From assembly GCA_016188575.1 (NCBI GenBank), contig JACPHN010000050.1:1-48429 (forward strand): DNA of 48,429 nt, in the 5' to 3' direction. A model generated the notes under the pieces. The model was not told the origin of the DNA and made no database searches. It saw only the letters and a list, made by a program, of their open reading frames with translations. Each line of letters starts with the position of its first letter. The first letter of the stretch is position 1. This DNA comes from Candidatus Schekmanbacteria bacterium. Its GTDB lineage: Bacteria > CSSED10-310 > JACPHN01. The translations under genes and the position numbers were made by a program. Below, in pieces: positions 14,234-24,144 of the stretch.

Positions 14234-17200
14234 ATGCGTACCAAGCCTCTAGCGCTTCTTGCGACCAGCGCCTTCCTGCTCCTCGCGGCGCCGCACCTCG
14301 GTGCGGTCGGCCAGGCGGAAGCCAGGCAGGGCCCCAGCACCATCACGGGTTTTGTCTATCTGAATGGGGACACCGAGCACAGCGGGACAGGTGTGCAAAT
14401 CGACTCGGTCGCCGTCCCCGTCCGGCCATACATCGTCGCGGCTCTGTTGGTCGCGTGCGGCGTCCTGCTGTTTCGCGGGCGGCGGACGAAAATCGCGGTC
14501 GCGGTCAGCGTCGTGGCATTTACGGCCCTTGTCAGCCGCGCCGCGGACAATGTCATTTCCGACAGTACCGGGCGGTTCACGCTCACCCCTGCCCAGGGCC
14601 CCGAGTTTACCCCCGGAACCTATCGCATCACCTACACTCACGAAGGCTACGAAGTCGCCTACTTGCAGGTGGAGGTGCATCAGGACGACCCGAGCACCGT
14701 CACCGTGAGCTCCGTTACCCTGGATGACGCGGCGCAGGAAGTCACCATCGAGCCGCCCGCGGACGTGCCGGATCTTTCCGACACGGCAACGACGAGCCTC
14801 GAAGCCGCCGTCTCCTTCTTGTACACGGGCGAAAACGCCGCGCAGGTCGGAGTTGTCGAGGGGACGATCGACTCCGAGCGCATCGCGGTGCTTCGCGGTA
14901 CCGTCACGGACCGGAATGACGTGGGGCTGGAGGGAGTGGACATCACCGTTCTTGCCCACACCGAGTACGGGAGCACGCTGAGCCGTGCTGATGGCGGCTT
15001 CGATCTGGTGGTCAATGCCGGTGGGCCGCTCGTCATCCGCTACGAAAAGAACGGCTACATGCCTGTGCAGCGCGCCATCCGCCCGATGCAGCAGCAGTAC
15101 CAGTGGCTGCCCCCGGTCGCGATGCTCGCGTACGATTCGGCAGCGACGCTCATCGATCTGGGGAGCACCGCAGGCGGGTTGCTCGTCCATCGCGGTACGC
15201 GAACCACGGGCGACGTGCGACCCGATCGCCAGGCGACCTTGCTCTTCACGCCCGGGACAACCGCGACGGCACGATTCGGCGACGGCCGGGCGACCCCGCT
15301 TGCGCAGATCACGGCACGCGCGACCGAATTCACCATCGGCGCCAACGGCGCCCGCCGCATGCCCGCGGAGCTGCCGCCAAATACCGGCTACACCTACGCC
15401 GTCGAGCTCAGTGTCGACGAGGCCGCGAGCCAGGGTGCCAGCGAGGTCACGTTCGACCAAACCGTGCTCTTCTACCTCGAGAACTTCATCGGCTTCCCGG
15501 TTGGCGGCATCGTGCCGACGGGCTACTATGACCGCGCGCAGGGCGCCTGGGTGGCGTCGCCAAACGGCCGCATCATTCAGGTGCTGGGCATCACCGGTGG
15601 GGCTGCCACCGTGGACGTGAACGGCGACGGCCAGGCCGACACCGGCCAGACTCTCGCCGATCTTGGCATCACCGACGAGGAGCTCCAGACGCTGGCCTCG
15701 CTCTACACGGCGGGCCAGAGCCTCTGGCGCGTGCCGCTCACTCACTTCACGCCGTACGACTGCAACTGGCCATACGGTCCACCGCCGGATGCCGAGTCAC
15801 CCGACGGCGACAAGAAGGACAACAAGGACAACGACTGCAAGAACCAGCAGTCCGGCTCGATCATCGAGTGCGAGGACCAGACGCTTGGCGAGCAGATCGC
15901 CGTGCCAGGCACGTCGTACACGCTCAACTACCGCAGCGACCGCGTCCGCGGCCGGCAGGACTACTACGAGCTCGAGATCATCCTGCGTGGGGACGAGGTC
16001 CCGGATAGCCTGAAGCGCATCGACCTCGAAGTGGAAATCGCCGGACGGCTCTACTCGTACAGCTTCCCGAAGACCAAGACGACCTTTACCTTCGAATGGG
16101 ACGGCAGGGATGCGTACGGCCGTCCGGTACAAGGAACCCAGGTCGCGCAAATCAACCTCGGCTACACCTACGACGCTGTGTACTATGAGTCTTCCGAGGC
16201 GTGGGAGGCAAGCTTCAGTCAGCCGAGCGAGTCGGGCGGCACGATCACGGCCGACGAGGGAGCCGGGGAAATCACGATCTGGACGACGATGACCTCGACG
16301 CTCGGCGTGTGGGACGCGCGAGCCCAGGGACTGGGCGGCTGGACGCTGAACGTCCACCATGCTCTGGAAAGCAACAGCGGGATCCTGCAGTACGGGGACG
16401 GATCCCAGCGCAGCCCTGAACAGGCGGACGCGCTGTTGGATACCGTGGCGGGCACCGGGGCTGCCAACGGTGAGCCCGGCGACTATTGCTGCGACAATGG
16501 ACCGGCAACCGAAGCGAAGCTCAACTACCCGACCGGCCTGGTCTTCGATGCCGACGGTAACTACTATGTCGCCGACTCGGACAACAACCGGATCCGCATG
16601 GTGGATACTACGGGCGTGATCACGACCTTTGCCGGGACCGGGCAGACCGAACCCGACGTCGACCACGTCAACGCCCAGCTTTCCGCGCTCTATAGCCCGA
16701 GCGACGTCGCGGTGGATGCGCTCGGCAACGTATTCATCTGTGATGCGTTTCACAACAAGATTCGCAAGGTGGACACCGGTGGAACCATCACAACCGTGGC
16801 GGGGACGGGCATTGCAGCCTATTCAGGCGACGGCAGCCAGGCGCGGTTCGCAAGTCTGAACAACCCGCTCGGCATCGACGTGGACAAGGAGGGCAACCTC
16901 TATATCGCCGATACGCTCAACAACCTCGTCCGCCGGGTAGGCACTGACGGCATCATCACCACGGTGGTCGGCAAGCGGCCGCCGGTCGCGGGCGACACAG
17001 GCGACGGTGGGCCGGCCACTCAGGCGCGGCTCGACCAACCAATGGATGTCGTGGTCGACGACGCCGGCGCTCTGTACGTGTTCGACGAAAATAACTGCCG
17101 CGTCCGCAAGGTCGGATCCGACGGCATCATCAGGACGTATGCCGGCAGCGGCACCTGCGGTGACCCCACGGGCGATGGTGGGCCCGCCACTCTGGCCACG

Positions 17201-20200
17201 CTCAATCACGCGACGTCCGGCGCCCTGGACGGCATGGGGAACCTCTACCTCACCGACACGGACAATGACGTGATCCGCAAGGTCTCCGCCGCCGACGGCA
17301 TCATCACGACCGTCGCCGGGACGGGAACGGCGGGCTTCGCCGGTGATGGCGGCTCGGCGCTGGCGGCAAACTTCAACCACCCGACCGGGCTTGCCGTTAC
17401 CTCAGGAGGCGCCGTGTACGTGGCTGACGCCGCCAACAACCGCATTCGCGCGTTTGTAAGCTCGGCTTCCGGACCACCCTACGTTTCCAGCGATGGCCGC
17501 GAGGTATACGAGTTTGACGGTCTCGGACGTCACACGCGCACGCTGGACGCCCAGCGCGGAACCGAACGCCTGAGCTTCAACTATGATGTGGCCGGGAGGC
17601 TTACCGAAGTCGTTGACCGCTTCGGCAACACCACCACCATCGAACGGAGCCCGACCACCGGCAACCCCACGGCCATCGTCGCGCCGGGCGGACAACGCGT
17701 CAGCCTCGAGCTGAATGCGGAGGGCTATTTGACGACCGCCGGGATACCGAGTGGCGGCGGTTATGCCGCAAGCTACGGCACGGGCACGCAAACGGGCCTG
17801 CTGGCGTCGTTCTCGACGCCGAGCGGGTGCACCTCGCAACTCGGTTACGACAGCGACGGCCGGCTCGTGACCGATCGCGGCTGCGAGGAGGTTTCCATCG
17901 ACCTCGCGCGCGCCGAGACCGAAACCGGCTACGTCGTGTCGCTCACCAATGGCGGCACCGAGACGACCAGCTACGAGCTGTCCGCGGATGCGGAAGCGAG
18001 CACCTCGACGCGCACGGTAACCGACCCGGCGGGCGCGACGTTGGTGACGACACACGGCAGCGATGGGACGGACACTTTCGCGCTTCCGGACGGCACCGAG
18101 CAGACCCTGGTCCGCAGCGGCGATCCACGCTGGGGAATGATGGCACCGGTGCTGTCGACGTTCACGAGCAAACTGCCGTCCGGCCTGACCTTCACCGCCG
18201 AGCGGACGCGAACCGCGCTGCTGGCGAACACGGTCGACCCGTTCACGCTCATTCGTCTCACCGACACACTGGCGATCAACAACAAGGTGTACAACGTCGA
18301 CTGGACCTACTCGGGGGCCGGCCGCACCGCGGGTGAGAAAGCGAATGCCGCGGTCGGCGAGCTCGCCGTCACGACACCGGAGGGCCGCGAATTTCATGCT
18401 GGGGTCGACGCCGACCGCAGGCCGACATCGGTGACCGAAGCCTTGGGGCTCGACGCGCGGCTCTACGGATACGACGACGCCGGTCGCCTGACGAGCATTG
18501 CTCAAGGCTCCAGCTCGATTGCGGGCGCCTACGACACGCAGGGCCGGCTCACCTTCCTGCAGAACGCGGAAGGTCAGCGCCTCGATTTCGGCTATGACGC
18601 CGCTGATCGGCTCACCGCAATGGCGCTGCCGTCCGCGCGCGCGTACACCTTTGGCTATCGGGCCGACGGCCGCCTCACCTCGGTGACCATGCCGAGCACG
18701 GCGGTGCACGGTCTCGGGTATGATAACCTCGGGCGGCGGACCACGTACTCGCTCCCGGGCGGTGGCACCTATACGGACGACTACGACGGCCACGGCCGCG
18801 CGGTGTCGACGACGTTGCCGAGCGGCCGCAGTGTGACTCGCGCTTTCGACACCGGCGGGCGACCGACCGGGTGGTCCTACCCCGAAGCGTCCACCTCGTT
18901 CACCTACAACACGCCGACGCAGCGCATTTCAGACGCTTCCTGGACGCGCGCCGGAGCCGCCACGCCGCAGGCGATGAGCTTCACCTACGACGGCAAGCTT
19001 GTCAGCAGCGTCAACGCCACCGGCACGACCAACGGGCGTTACAGCTACGACTATGACGCCAGCTTCCGCGCCTCGAGCCGGCGGCTGGACACCAACGCGA
19101 AGGTGTCGATCGACCGCGACAATGACGGTCTCATCACCGGGTTCGGAGACTTCACCCTCGGCAGAACCGGGCCAGGTGGAGCCGTGAGCAGCGTTACGGA
19201 CGGTACCATGACCGCGGAGTATGAGTACGACACGGCGGGACGGCTGCAGACCCGGCGCCTCGCGATTGGCGGGCAGACCGTCTATGAGCTCGTCCTTACG
19301 CGCGACACCGCGGACCGCGTCACGAGCACGACGGAGACGGTAACTACCGGCAGCGCGGTGACGCGGAGCTTTACCTACGATGACGACGGTCAGTTGCTCG
19401 GCGTCACGCAGAACAGCAGCGTCGCCGAGACCTACCTGTACGATGTCAACGGCAACCGCACCAGCCGCAAGGTTGGTTCCGAGGGCACCATGGCGGCGAG
19501 CTACGACCTCCAGGACCGCCTGACCGGGCTCGGCGGCACCAGCTACAGCTTCAGCGCCGACGGTTATCTGACGGCGCGGGGTAACGACGTGTTCTCGTAC
19601 GGGACACGAGGCGAGCTGCTCGAGGCGGACCTGGGCTCGGGTCAGACGATCAGCTACACCTACGACGCCTTTGGCCGGCGCGTCGCGCGCACCGATGTCG
19701 AAGGCACGACGCAGTTCCTCTATGGCAATCCAGAAAATCACTTCGAGGTTAGCGAAGCTCGGCTCCCCGGTGGCGAGCTGATGTCGATCTACTACGATGA
19801 CTACTGGGCCGCCTACGCCTTCGACCGCGGCGGCAGCCGTTACTACGTCGCAACGGACCACGCCGGTAGCCCGCGCGTCATCTTCAGCAATACGGGCCAG
19901 ATCCTGCGGCAAGTCACAAGGGACAGCTTCGGCCGCATTACCGCCGATACCAACCCGTCGGTGTGGTTCCCAATCGGTTTCGCCGGCGGCCTCGAGGATG
20001 AGGATACGGGGCTCGCGAAATTCGGCGTGCGCGATTACGACCCCGAAGCCGGGCGCTTTGCAGCGCGCGACCCGCTCTTCTTCAAGAGCGAGACGTTGAA
20101 CCACTTCGTGTACGTGAACAACAATCCGGTGAGTTGGCGAGATCCGCTCGGGCTGACAACGCTCGGCGGAGGCATCTGCGCGGGCGGATGTCTCGGTGGT

Positions 20201-20551
20201 GAGATCCAGATCGGAACCAACGGGACTACCATCTGCTTCGAAGTCGGAGTGGGCACTCCGGGAGCCTCGGTGTCGCTCAATCCCTTCAGCAGCACGGCCG
20301 ACCCGTCGGGCGTCAAGTTTGGTGCGGAGGCTGGTGTCGGCTACGGCGTGTTTGGCGCGACCGCCGGCTACGAGGTCAGTATCGATCAGAGCGGCTGTGC
20401 GAAGGCCGGTCCCAAGGCGGAGGTGCAGTTTGGTCTCGGCAAGTACGACATTCTCAACCAAGGTGCCAAGTTCGATTACGGAGGCGATGTCGACTGGAAG
20501 TTCCAGGCCGGTGGGAAGCTGTCGATGACCGTGTGCAACCAGCTCTGGTAG
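14234..20551 (+). CDS. Giant secreted NHL-repeat/RHS (YD-repeat) protein with teneurin-like layout
   Basis: The ATG at 14234 follows GGGGGAG and starts a signal peptide (MRTKPLALLATSAFLLLAAP); total 2105 residues. Residues about 64-102 hold two more hydrophobic segments joined by FRGRRTK. Next come carboxypeptidase-regulatory-like beta domains (such as GTVTDRNDVGLEGVDITVLA), a FlgD-like segment (FEWDGRDAYGRPV), and six NHL repeats (about 735-1072, pattern NLYIADTLNNLVRRV). Many YD repeats follow (about 1090-1970, such as YDAAGRL types), then the RHS core end FGVRDYDPEAGRFAARDPL. The final 130 residues are glycine- and beta-rich with no toxin motif I know. RHS shells encapsulate and deliver C-terminal cargo. 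No immunity-like gene follows, so a structural or adhesive role is as likely as a toxin. Confidence 0.88.
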   Translation: MRTKPLALLATSAFLLLAAPHLGAVGQAEARQGPSTITGFVYLNGDTEHSGTGVQIDSVAVPVRPYIVAALLVACGVLLFRGRRTKIAVAVSVVAFTALVSRAADNVISDSTGRFTLTPAQGPEFTPGTYRITYTHEGYEVAYLQVEVHQDDPSTVTVSSVTLDDAAQEVTIEPPADVPDLSDTATTSLEAAVSFLYTGENAAQVGVVEGTIDSERIAVLRGTVTDRNDVGLEGVDITVLAHTEYGSTLSRADGGFDLVVNAGGPLVIRYEKNGYMPVQRAIRPMQQQYQWLPPVAMLAYDSAATLIDLGSTAGGLLVHRGTRTTGDVRPDRQATLLFTPGTTATARFGDGRATPLAQITARATEFTIGANGARRMPAELPPNTGYTYAVELSVDEAASQGASEVTFDQTVLFYLENFIGFPVGGIVPTGYYDRAQGAWVASPNGRIIQVLGITGGAATVDVNGDGQADTGQTLADLGITDEELQTLASLYTAGQSLWRVPLTHFTPYDCNWPYGPPPDAESPDGDKKDNKDNDCKNQQSGSIIECEDQTLGEQIAVPGTSYTLNYRSDRVRGRQDYYELEIILRGDEVPDSLKRIDLEVEIAGRLYSYSFPKTKTTFTFEWDGRDAYGRPVQGTQVAQINLGYTYDAVYYESSEAWEASFSQPSESGGTITADEGAGEITIWTTMTSTLGVWDARAQGLGGWTLNVHHALESNSGILQYGDGSQRSPEQADALLDTVAGTGAANGEPGDYCCDNGPATEAKLNYPTGLVFDADGNYYVADSDNNRIRMVDTTGVITTFAGTGQTEPDVDHVNAQLSALYSPSDVAVDALGNVFICDAFHNKIRKVDTGGTITTVAGTGIAAYSGDGSQARFASLNNPLGIDVDKEGNLYIADTLNNLVRRVGTDGIITTVVGKRPPVAGDTGDGGPATQARLDQPMDVVVDDAGALYVFDENNCRVRKVGSDGIIRTYAGSGTCGDPTGDGGPATLATLNHATSGALDGMGNLYLTDTDNDVIRKVSAADGIITTVAGTGTAGFAGDGGSALAANFNHPTGLAVTSGGAVYVADAANNRIRAFVSSASGPPYVSSDGREVYEFDGLGRHTRTLDAQRGTERLSFNYDVAGRLTEVVDRFGNTTTIERSPTTGNPTAIVAPGGQRVSLELNAEGYLTTAGIPSGGGYAASYGTGTQTGLLASFSTPSGCTSQLGYDSDGRLVTDRGCEEVSIDLARAETETGYVVSLTNGGTETTSYELSADAEASTSTRTVTDPAGATLVTTHGSDGTDTFALPDGTEQTLVRSGDPRWGMMAPVLSTFTSKLPSGLTFTAERTRTALLANTVDPFTLIRLTDTLAINNKVYNVDWTYSGAGRTAGEKANAAVGELAVTTPEGREFHAGVDADRRPTSVTEALGLDARLYGYDDAGRLTSIAQGSSSIAGAYDTQGRLTFLQNAEGQRLDFGYDAADRLTAMALPSARAYTFGYRADGRLTSVTMPSTAVHGLGYDNLGRRTTYSLPGGGTYTDDYDGHGRAVSTTLPSGRSVTRAFDTGGRPTGWSYPEASTSFTYNTPTQRISDASWTRAGAATPQAMSFTYDGKLVSSVNATGTTNGRYSYDYDASFRASSRRLDTNAKVSIDRDNDGLITGFGDFTLGRTGPGGAVSSVTDGTMTAEYEYDTAGRLQTRRLAIGGQTVYELVLTRDTADRVTSTTETVTTGSAVTRSFTYDDDGQLLGVTQNSSVAETYLYDVNGNRTSRKVGSEGTMAASYDLQDRLTGLGGTSYSFSADGYLTARGNDVFSYGTRGELLEADLGSGQTISYTYDAFGRRVARTDVEGTTQFLYGNPENHFEVSEARLPGGELMSIYYDDYWAAYAFDRGGSRYYVATDHAGSPRVIFSNTGQILRQVTRDSFGRITADTNPSVWFPIGFAGGLEDEDTGLAKFGVRDYDPEAGRFAARDPLFFKSETLNHFVYVNNNPVSWRDPLGLTTLGGGICAGGCLGGEIQIGTNGTTICFEVGVGTPGASVSLNPFSSTADPSGVKFGAEAGVGYGVFGATAGYEVSIDQSGCAKAGPKAEVQFGLGKYDILNQGAKFDYGGDVDWKFQAGGKLSMTVCNQLW

Positions 20552-20558
20552 CGGTCGC

Positions 20559-20594
20559 GGCGGCGAGGAGTCTGTAAAGCGGCTCCTCGCCGCC
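20559..20594 (+). terminator. Strong hairpin after the NHL/RHS gene, probable terminator
   Basis: A perfect 12-bp stem, GGCGGCGAGGAG with CTCCTCGCCGCC, and a 12-base loop begin seven bases past the stop codon. No U-run follows, so it may be a pause or Rho-assisted site. Near 20640-20680 lies a short partial copy of the dispersed repeat (CAGGCGGTGGAT). Confidence 0.55.
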
Positions 20595-20763
20595 ACCGCC
20601 ACTCCCGATTCCGGCGTTGGAGGCTCGGAGGGGCGCTGTCGCATCGCCGGCCAGCAGGCGGTGGATGCAGGCGCTCCACCTGTCTTGCGCTCGGCGCCGA
20701 TTCGCTCTATGCGGAAGTGGCTACGGCTGACGGCAGCCGGTTCCCTCTCAGGAAAGCAGGGTC

Positions 20764-21774
20764 GTGTCTCGATTGCAGGCGGCCACGGCGTTCGTGGCCC
20801 GATTTCTGGTTCTGGTTCTGGCGGTCGGGACCGCCATGATCGTCGTGGGTGCGACGGCGTACCTGGTGCTTCTGCACCGCGCCGAGACGCAGGTCCCGGA
20901 CGTCTCGGGGCTGACGTTACCGCAGGCATTCCGCGAGCTGCAGCGCTTCGACCTGTATCCTGAGCTCGCGGCCGAGGAATGGAACGACGCCCAGCCGCCC
21001 GGGACCATCATGCGGCAGGAACCCGCTCCGGGGGGGCGCGCGCGCGTCCGCAGCGAGGTGAAGCTCGTCATCTCCAAGGGCGCCGGCAAGGTTACCATCC
21101 CGGACTTGGTCGGGTCATCGCGGCGCCAGGCCGAGCTCGTACTGCAGCAGCTCAAGCTCGGGCTCGGCCGGGTGTCGCGAGTGCCACGGCGGGGCGCGAC
21201 CATCGACGCCGTCCTGGCTCAACAACCGGCAGCAGGGACGGCCGTAGGTCCCGGACAAACCGTGGATGTGGCCATCGCGGCACCGGCGCCGGAGCTGCTT
21301 TACGTGGCCCCGGACCTGCGGGGCATGGACTTGCGGCAGGCGTATGCGCTCATCGAGCGCGCCGGGCTGGCCGTGGAGCAGGTTTTCGAGGTCTCAGCAC
21401 CGCTTCCTGCCGGGACAGTGACCGACCAGGAACCGGCGGCGGGGTTTTTGATCCACGCTGGGGCCGCGATGACGCTGCATGTGGTGGCCGGAGCTGCAGG
21501 GCCCGCGCCTGCGCCCGAGGATTCGGAAGCAGCCGAGCCGGCTCCACGCTTCGCCGGCGATAGTGATTTCGTCTTCGCGGTCCCCGACCTGTTTGCGGGC
21601 GAGACTCTGGAGATTCTCGCGATCGGCAAGCAGGAGAAAGCGACCGTGCTGTTTTCGGGAGCGGTCACCCCTGGGCAGCGTCTCGAGGTTTCATACATCC
21701 GGGCGGACGTCGATCACCTCGAAGTGCGAAGCGGAGCGGAGCTGCTCTATCGCGAAGACCTTCCTGAGGAGTGA
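20764..21774 (+). CDS. Membrane-anchored protein with three PASTA domains
   Basis: A GTG start gives 336 residues: a short cytoplasmic end, one membrane helix (about 12-37, FLVLVLAVGTAMIVVGATAY) and three PASTA domains. These begin VPDVSGLTLPQAFRELQ (about 43-107), IPDLVGSSRRQAELVLQQ and APDLRGMDLRQAYALIE. A proline/glutamate linker and an unrecognised beta-rich end follow. PASTA domains bind peptidoglycan fragments and usually sit on Ser/Thr kinases or penicillin-binding proteins; here they stand alone with an anchor. The gene is directly before rpe, a pairing I associate with deltaproteobacterial genomes, and is probably its co-transcribed partner. Ligand and role are unknown. Confidence 0.85.
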   Translation: MSRLQAATAFVARFLVLVLAVGTAMIVVGATAYLVLLHRAETQVPDVSGLTLPQAFRELQRFDLYPELAAEEWNDAQPPGTIMRQEPAPGGRARVRSEVKLVISKGAGKVTIPDLVGSSRRQAELVLQQLKLGLGRVSRVPRRGATIDAVLAQQPAAGTAVGPGQTVDVAIAAPAPELLYVAPDLRGMDLRQAYALIERAGLAVEQVFEVSAPLPAGTVTDQEPAAGFLIHAGAAMTLHVVAGAAGPAPAPEDSEAAEPAPRFAGDSDFVFAVPDLFAGETLEILAIGKQEKATVLFSGAVTPGQRLEVSYIRADVDHLEVRSGAELLYREDLPEE

Positions 21775-21779
21775 GCCGG

Positions 21780-22436
21780 ATGACTGTCAAGATCGCTCCC
21801 TCGCTGCTCTCGGCTGACCTGGCGCGCCTGGATCGGGACATTGCGCTTGTCGAGGCCGGTGGAGCGGACATGCTCCACCTCGACGTGATGGACGGCCACT
21901 TCGTTCCCAACCTCACCTTTGGCCCGCCGCTGATCAAGGCCGTTCGTGCGGTTACTCGCATGCCGCTCGATGCTCACCTGATGATCGTCGACCCCGAGCG
22001 CTCTCTGGACGCCTACGCGGAGGCGGGCGCGAATTCCGTCACGATTCACGTCGAGACCGGCTACCACGTGCACAGGTCCTTGCAGCGCCTCCGCGCCCTG
22101 GGCCTCCGCGCGGGCCTCGCGCTGAACCCCGGGACGCCGCTGGAGCTCGCCTCGGAGCTGCTGGGCGACATTGACCTCCTGCTGATCATGACCGTCAATC
22201 CGGGGTTCGGCGGACAGTCCTTTATCCCTGCCACCAGGGACAAGATTCGCCGCGCGCGACGGATGCTCGACAATGCCCAAAGCCAGGTGGAGCTGCAAGT
22301 GGACGGTGGGGTCAAGATTGAGAACGCGGCGGAGCTGGCGGCGCTGGGGGCAACTGTGTTAGTCTCGGGCTCCGGAATTTTCGGCCGCCCCAACCCGGCA
22401 GCGGCGATCGGAGCGATGCGCCGAATCCTGTCCTGA
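21780..22436 (+). CDS. rpe: Ribulose-phosphate 3-epimerase
   Basis: The enzyme interconverts ribulose 5-phosphate and xylulose 5-phosphate in the pentose phosphate and Calvin pathways. The 218 residues have the family's TIM-barrel signatures: IAPSLLSADL, LHLDVMDGHFVPN (metal-binding His and Asp), DAHLMI, VNPGFGGQSF and VDGGVK. The ATG at 21780 sits eight bases after GAGGAG; a GTG nine bases earlier overlaps the upstream stop but has no room for a ribosome site. Ribose 5-phosphate supply fits the purine genes that follow. Confidence 0.96.
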   Translation: MTVKIAPSLLSADLARLDRDIALVEAGGADMLHLDVMDGHFVPNLTFGPPLIKAVRAVTRMPLDAHLMIVDPERSLDAYAEAGANSVTIHVETGYHVHRSLQRLRALGLRAGLALNPGTPLELASELLGDIDLLLIMTVNPGFGGQSFIPATRDKIRRARRMLDNAQSQVELQVDGGVKIENAAELAALGATVLVSGSGIFGRPNPAAAIGAMRRILS

Positions 22437-22492
22437 CCGCCCGGCAGCCGGTGCAGGCGCTGGCGCACGTGCGGCGAACAAGGAGCGAAAAC

Positions 22493-24133
22493 GTGAGCGA
22501 AATCGGCAAGATCCGCAGAGCAATCCTCAGTGTATTCGACAAGACCGGCATCGCCGCGCTCGCCAAGGAGCTGGTGGCGATGGACATCGAGATCCTGTCC
22601 TCGGGTGGCACCGCGGCGGCGCTGCGCGCCGCGCTGGTGCCGGTCACGGAGGTCAGCGCGGTCACCGGCTTTCCCGAGATGATGGACGGTCGCGTTAAGA
22701 CACTGCATCCCGCGATTCACGGGCCGCTCCTGGCCGACCGCTCGAAGGCGGCTCACCTGGAGGCGTTGTCGCGCCACGGCATGGCACCGATAGACCTGGT
22801 CGTGCTCAACCTCTACCCATTCGAGACCGGGCTCGCGAGCGGGCGACCGCACGACGACCTCGTCGAGCTTATCGACATCGGCGGCCCGACCATGCTCAGA
22901 GCGGCGGCGAAAAATTGCGCTTTCGTGGCGGCGGTGGTCGACCCGGCTGATTACGCGGCGATCGTCGCCGAGCTGCGCGCGCAGGATGGCGGCCTGACGG
23001 CGAGCACTCGCAGGAAGCTGGCGGCAAAAGCGTTTCGCCGCGTGGCAGCGCTGGATGCCGCAATCGCCGGTTACCTCGACGGGGTAGTTGCGAGCGAAGA
23101 GCGGCAGGGCGCGCCGGCGCCGGAAGCACCCGCGCGGCTCCTGCCGGAGACTTCGGCGGAGCGCGAATTTCCGCACACCCACGCTCCGCGCTATACCCTC
23201 GTCCAGACGTTGCGCTATGGAGAAAACCCGCACCAGCGCGCGGCGCTTTACAGGTGCGACCCGCCGGCGACCGAAGTGGACCTGGCGGGCGCGACCGTTC
23301 ACCAGGGCAAGAGCCTCTCGTACAACAACTTCGTCGACATCGACTCGTGCCTCCGCATCGCACGCGATCTCGACGAACCCGCCGCGGTGATCGTCAAGCA
23401 CAACAATCCCTGCGGTGCGGCGACCGCGGAAACTCTCGTCGAGGCCTTTCGCGCCGCGCACGCCTGCGATCCGCTGAGCGCCTTCGGCGGCATCATCGGT
23501 TTCAACCGCACGGTTGACGCGGGAACCATGCAGGTGGTGCTGGAGTCCGGATTCATCGAATGCCTGGTGGGGCCGGGCTACACCGCGGACGCGCTGCACC
23601 TGGCAGTGGCAAAGAAAAACGTGCGGGTGTTGTCGTGCACCTTCGAGGCTGCCGCAGCGGCGCGGCGCCAGACGCGGGGGCTGGCTTCCCGCACGATCGC
23701 CGGCGGGCTGTTGCTGCAGGACGAGGACGACGTCGATGAGAATCAGACCTCGTTTCATTGCGTGTCCACGCGGGTGCCGACCGCCGCGGAGGAGCGGTCG
23801 TTGCGGTTCGCGTGGCGCATCGCCAAGAGCGTCATTTCCAACGCGATCGTCTTCACCCGAGGCACGGCCACCGTGGGCGTCGGTGCCGGGCAGATGAGCC
23901 GCGTGGACAGCGTCGCACTGGCGGCCCGGAAGGCTGGAGAACGGTCTCGCGGCGCGGTACTGGCGTCGGACGCCTTCTTCCCATTCCGCGACGGCATCGA
24001 TGCGGCGGCGGCCGCGGGAATCACTGCCATTATCGAACCGGGCGGGTCGGTGCGCGACGACGAGGTCATCGACGCCGCCAACGAGCATGGCCTGGCGCTG
24101 CTGTTTACCGGTGCCAGGCACTTCCGGCACTGA
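22493..24133 (+). CDS. purH: Bifunctional AICAR formyltransferase/IMP cyclohydrolase
   Basis: PurH catalyses the last two steps of IMP synthesis. The GTG at 22493 follows AAGGAG at good distance, giving 546 residues, near the usual size. The N-terminal cyclohydrolase half has ILSVFDKTGI, LSSGGTAAAL, GFPEMMDGRVKTLHP and VVLNLYPFE. The formyltransferase half has RYGENPHQRAALY and the catalytic KHNNPCGAA, then SAFGGIIGFNR and GAGQMSRVDS. Both active sites look complete. purD follows after eleven bases and purE overlaps purD, so the three form one operon. Confidence 0.97.
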   Translation: MSEIGKIRRAILSVFDKTGIAALAKELVAMDIEILSSGGTAAALRAALVPVTEVSAVTGFPEMMDGRVKTLHPAIHGPLLADRSKAAHLEALSRHGMAPIDLVVLNLYPFETGLASGRPHDDLVELIDIGGPTMLRAAAKNCAFVAAVVDPADYAAIVAELRAQDGGLTASTRRKLAAKAFRRVAALDAAIAGYLDGVVASEERQGAPAPEAPARLLPETSAEREFPHTHAPRYTLVQTLRYGENPHQRAALYRCDPPATEVDLAGATVHQGKSLSYNNFVDIDSCLRIARDLDEPAAVIVKHNNPCGAATAETLVEAFRAAHACDPLSAFGGIIGFNRTVDAGTMQVVLESGFIECLVGPGYTADALHLAVAKKNVRVLSCTFEAAAAARRQTRGLASRTIAGGLLLQDEDDVDENQTSFHCVSTRVPTAAEERSLRFAWRIAKSVISNAIVFTRGTATVGVGAGQMSRVDSVALAARKAGERSRGAVLASDAFFPFRDGIDAAAAAGITAIIEPGGSVRDDEVIDAANEHGLALLFTGARHFRH

Positions 24134-24144
24134 GAGGGGCGGGC

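Noticed and set aside
20552-20763. Immunity gene after the RHS tip
   Set aside because: The 212-base gap holds only a hairpin, a repeat fragment and the PASTA gene upstream region.
18929-20929. 666-residue minus-strand frame
   Set aside because: Antisense to the YD repeats of the RHS gene; no likeness of its own.
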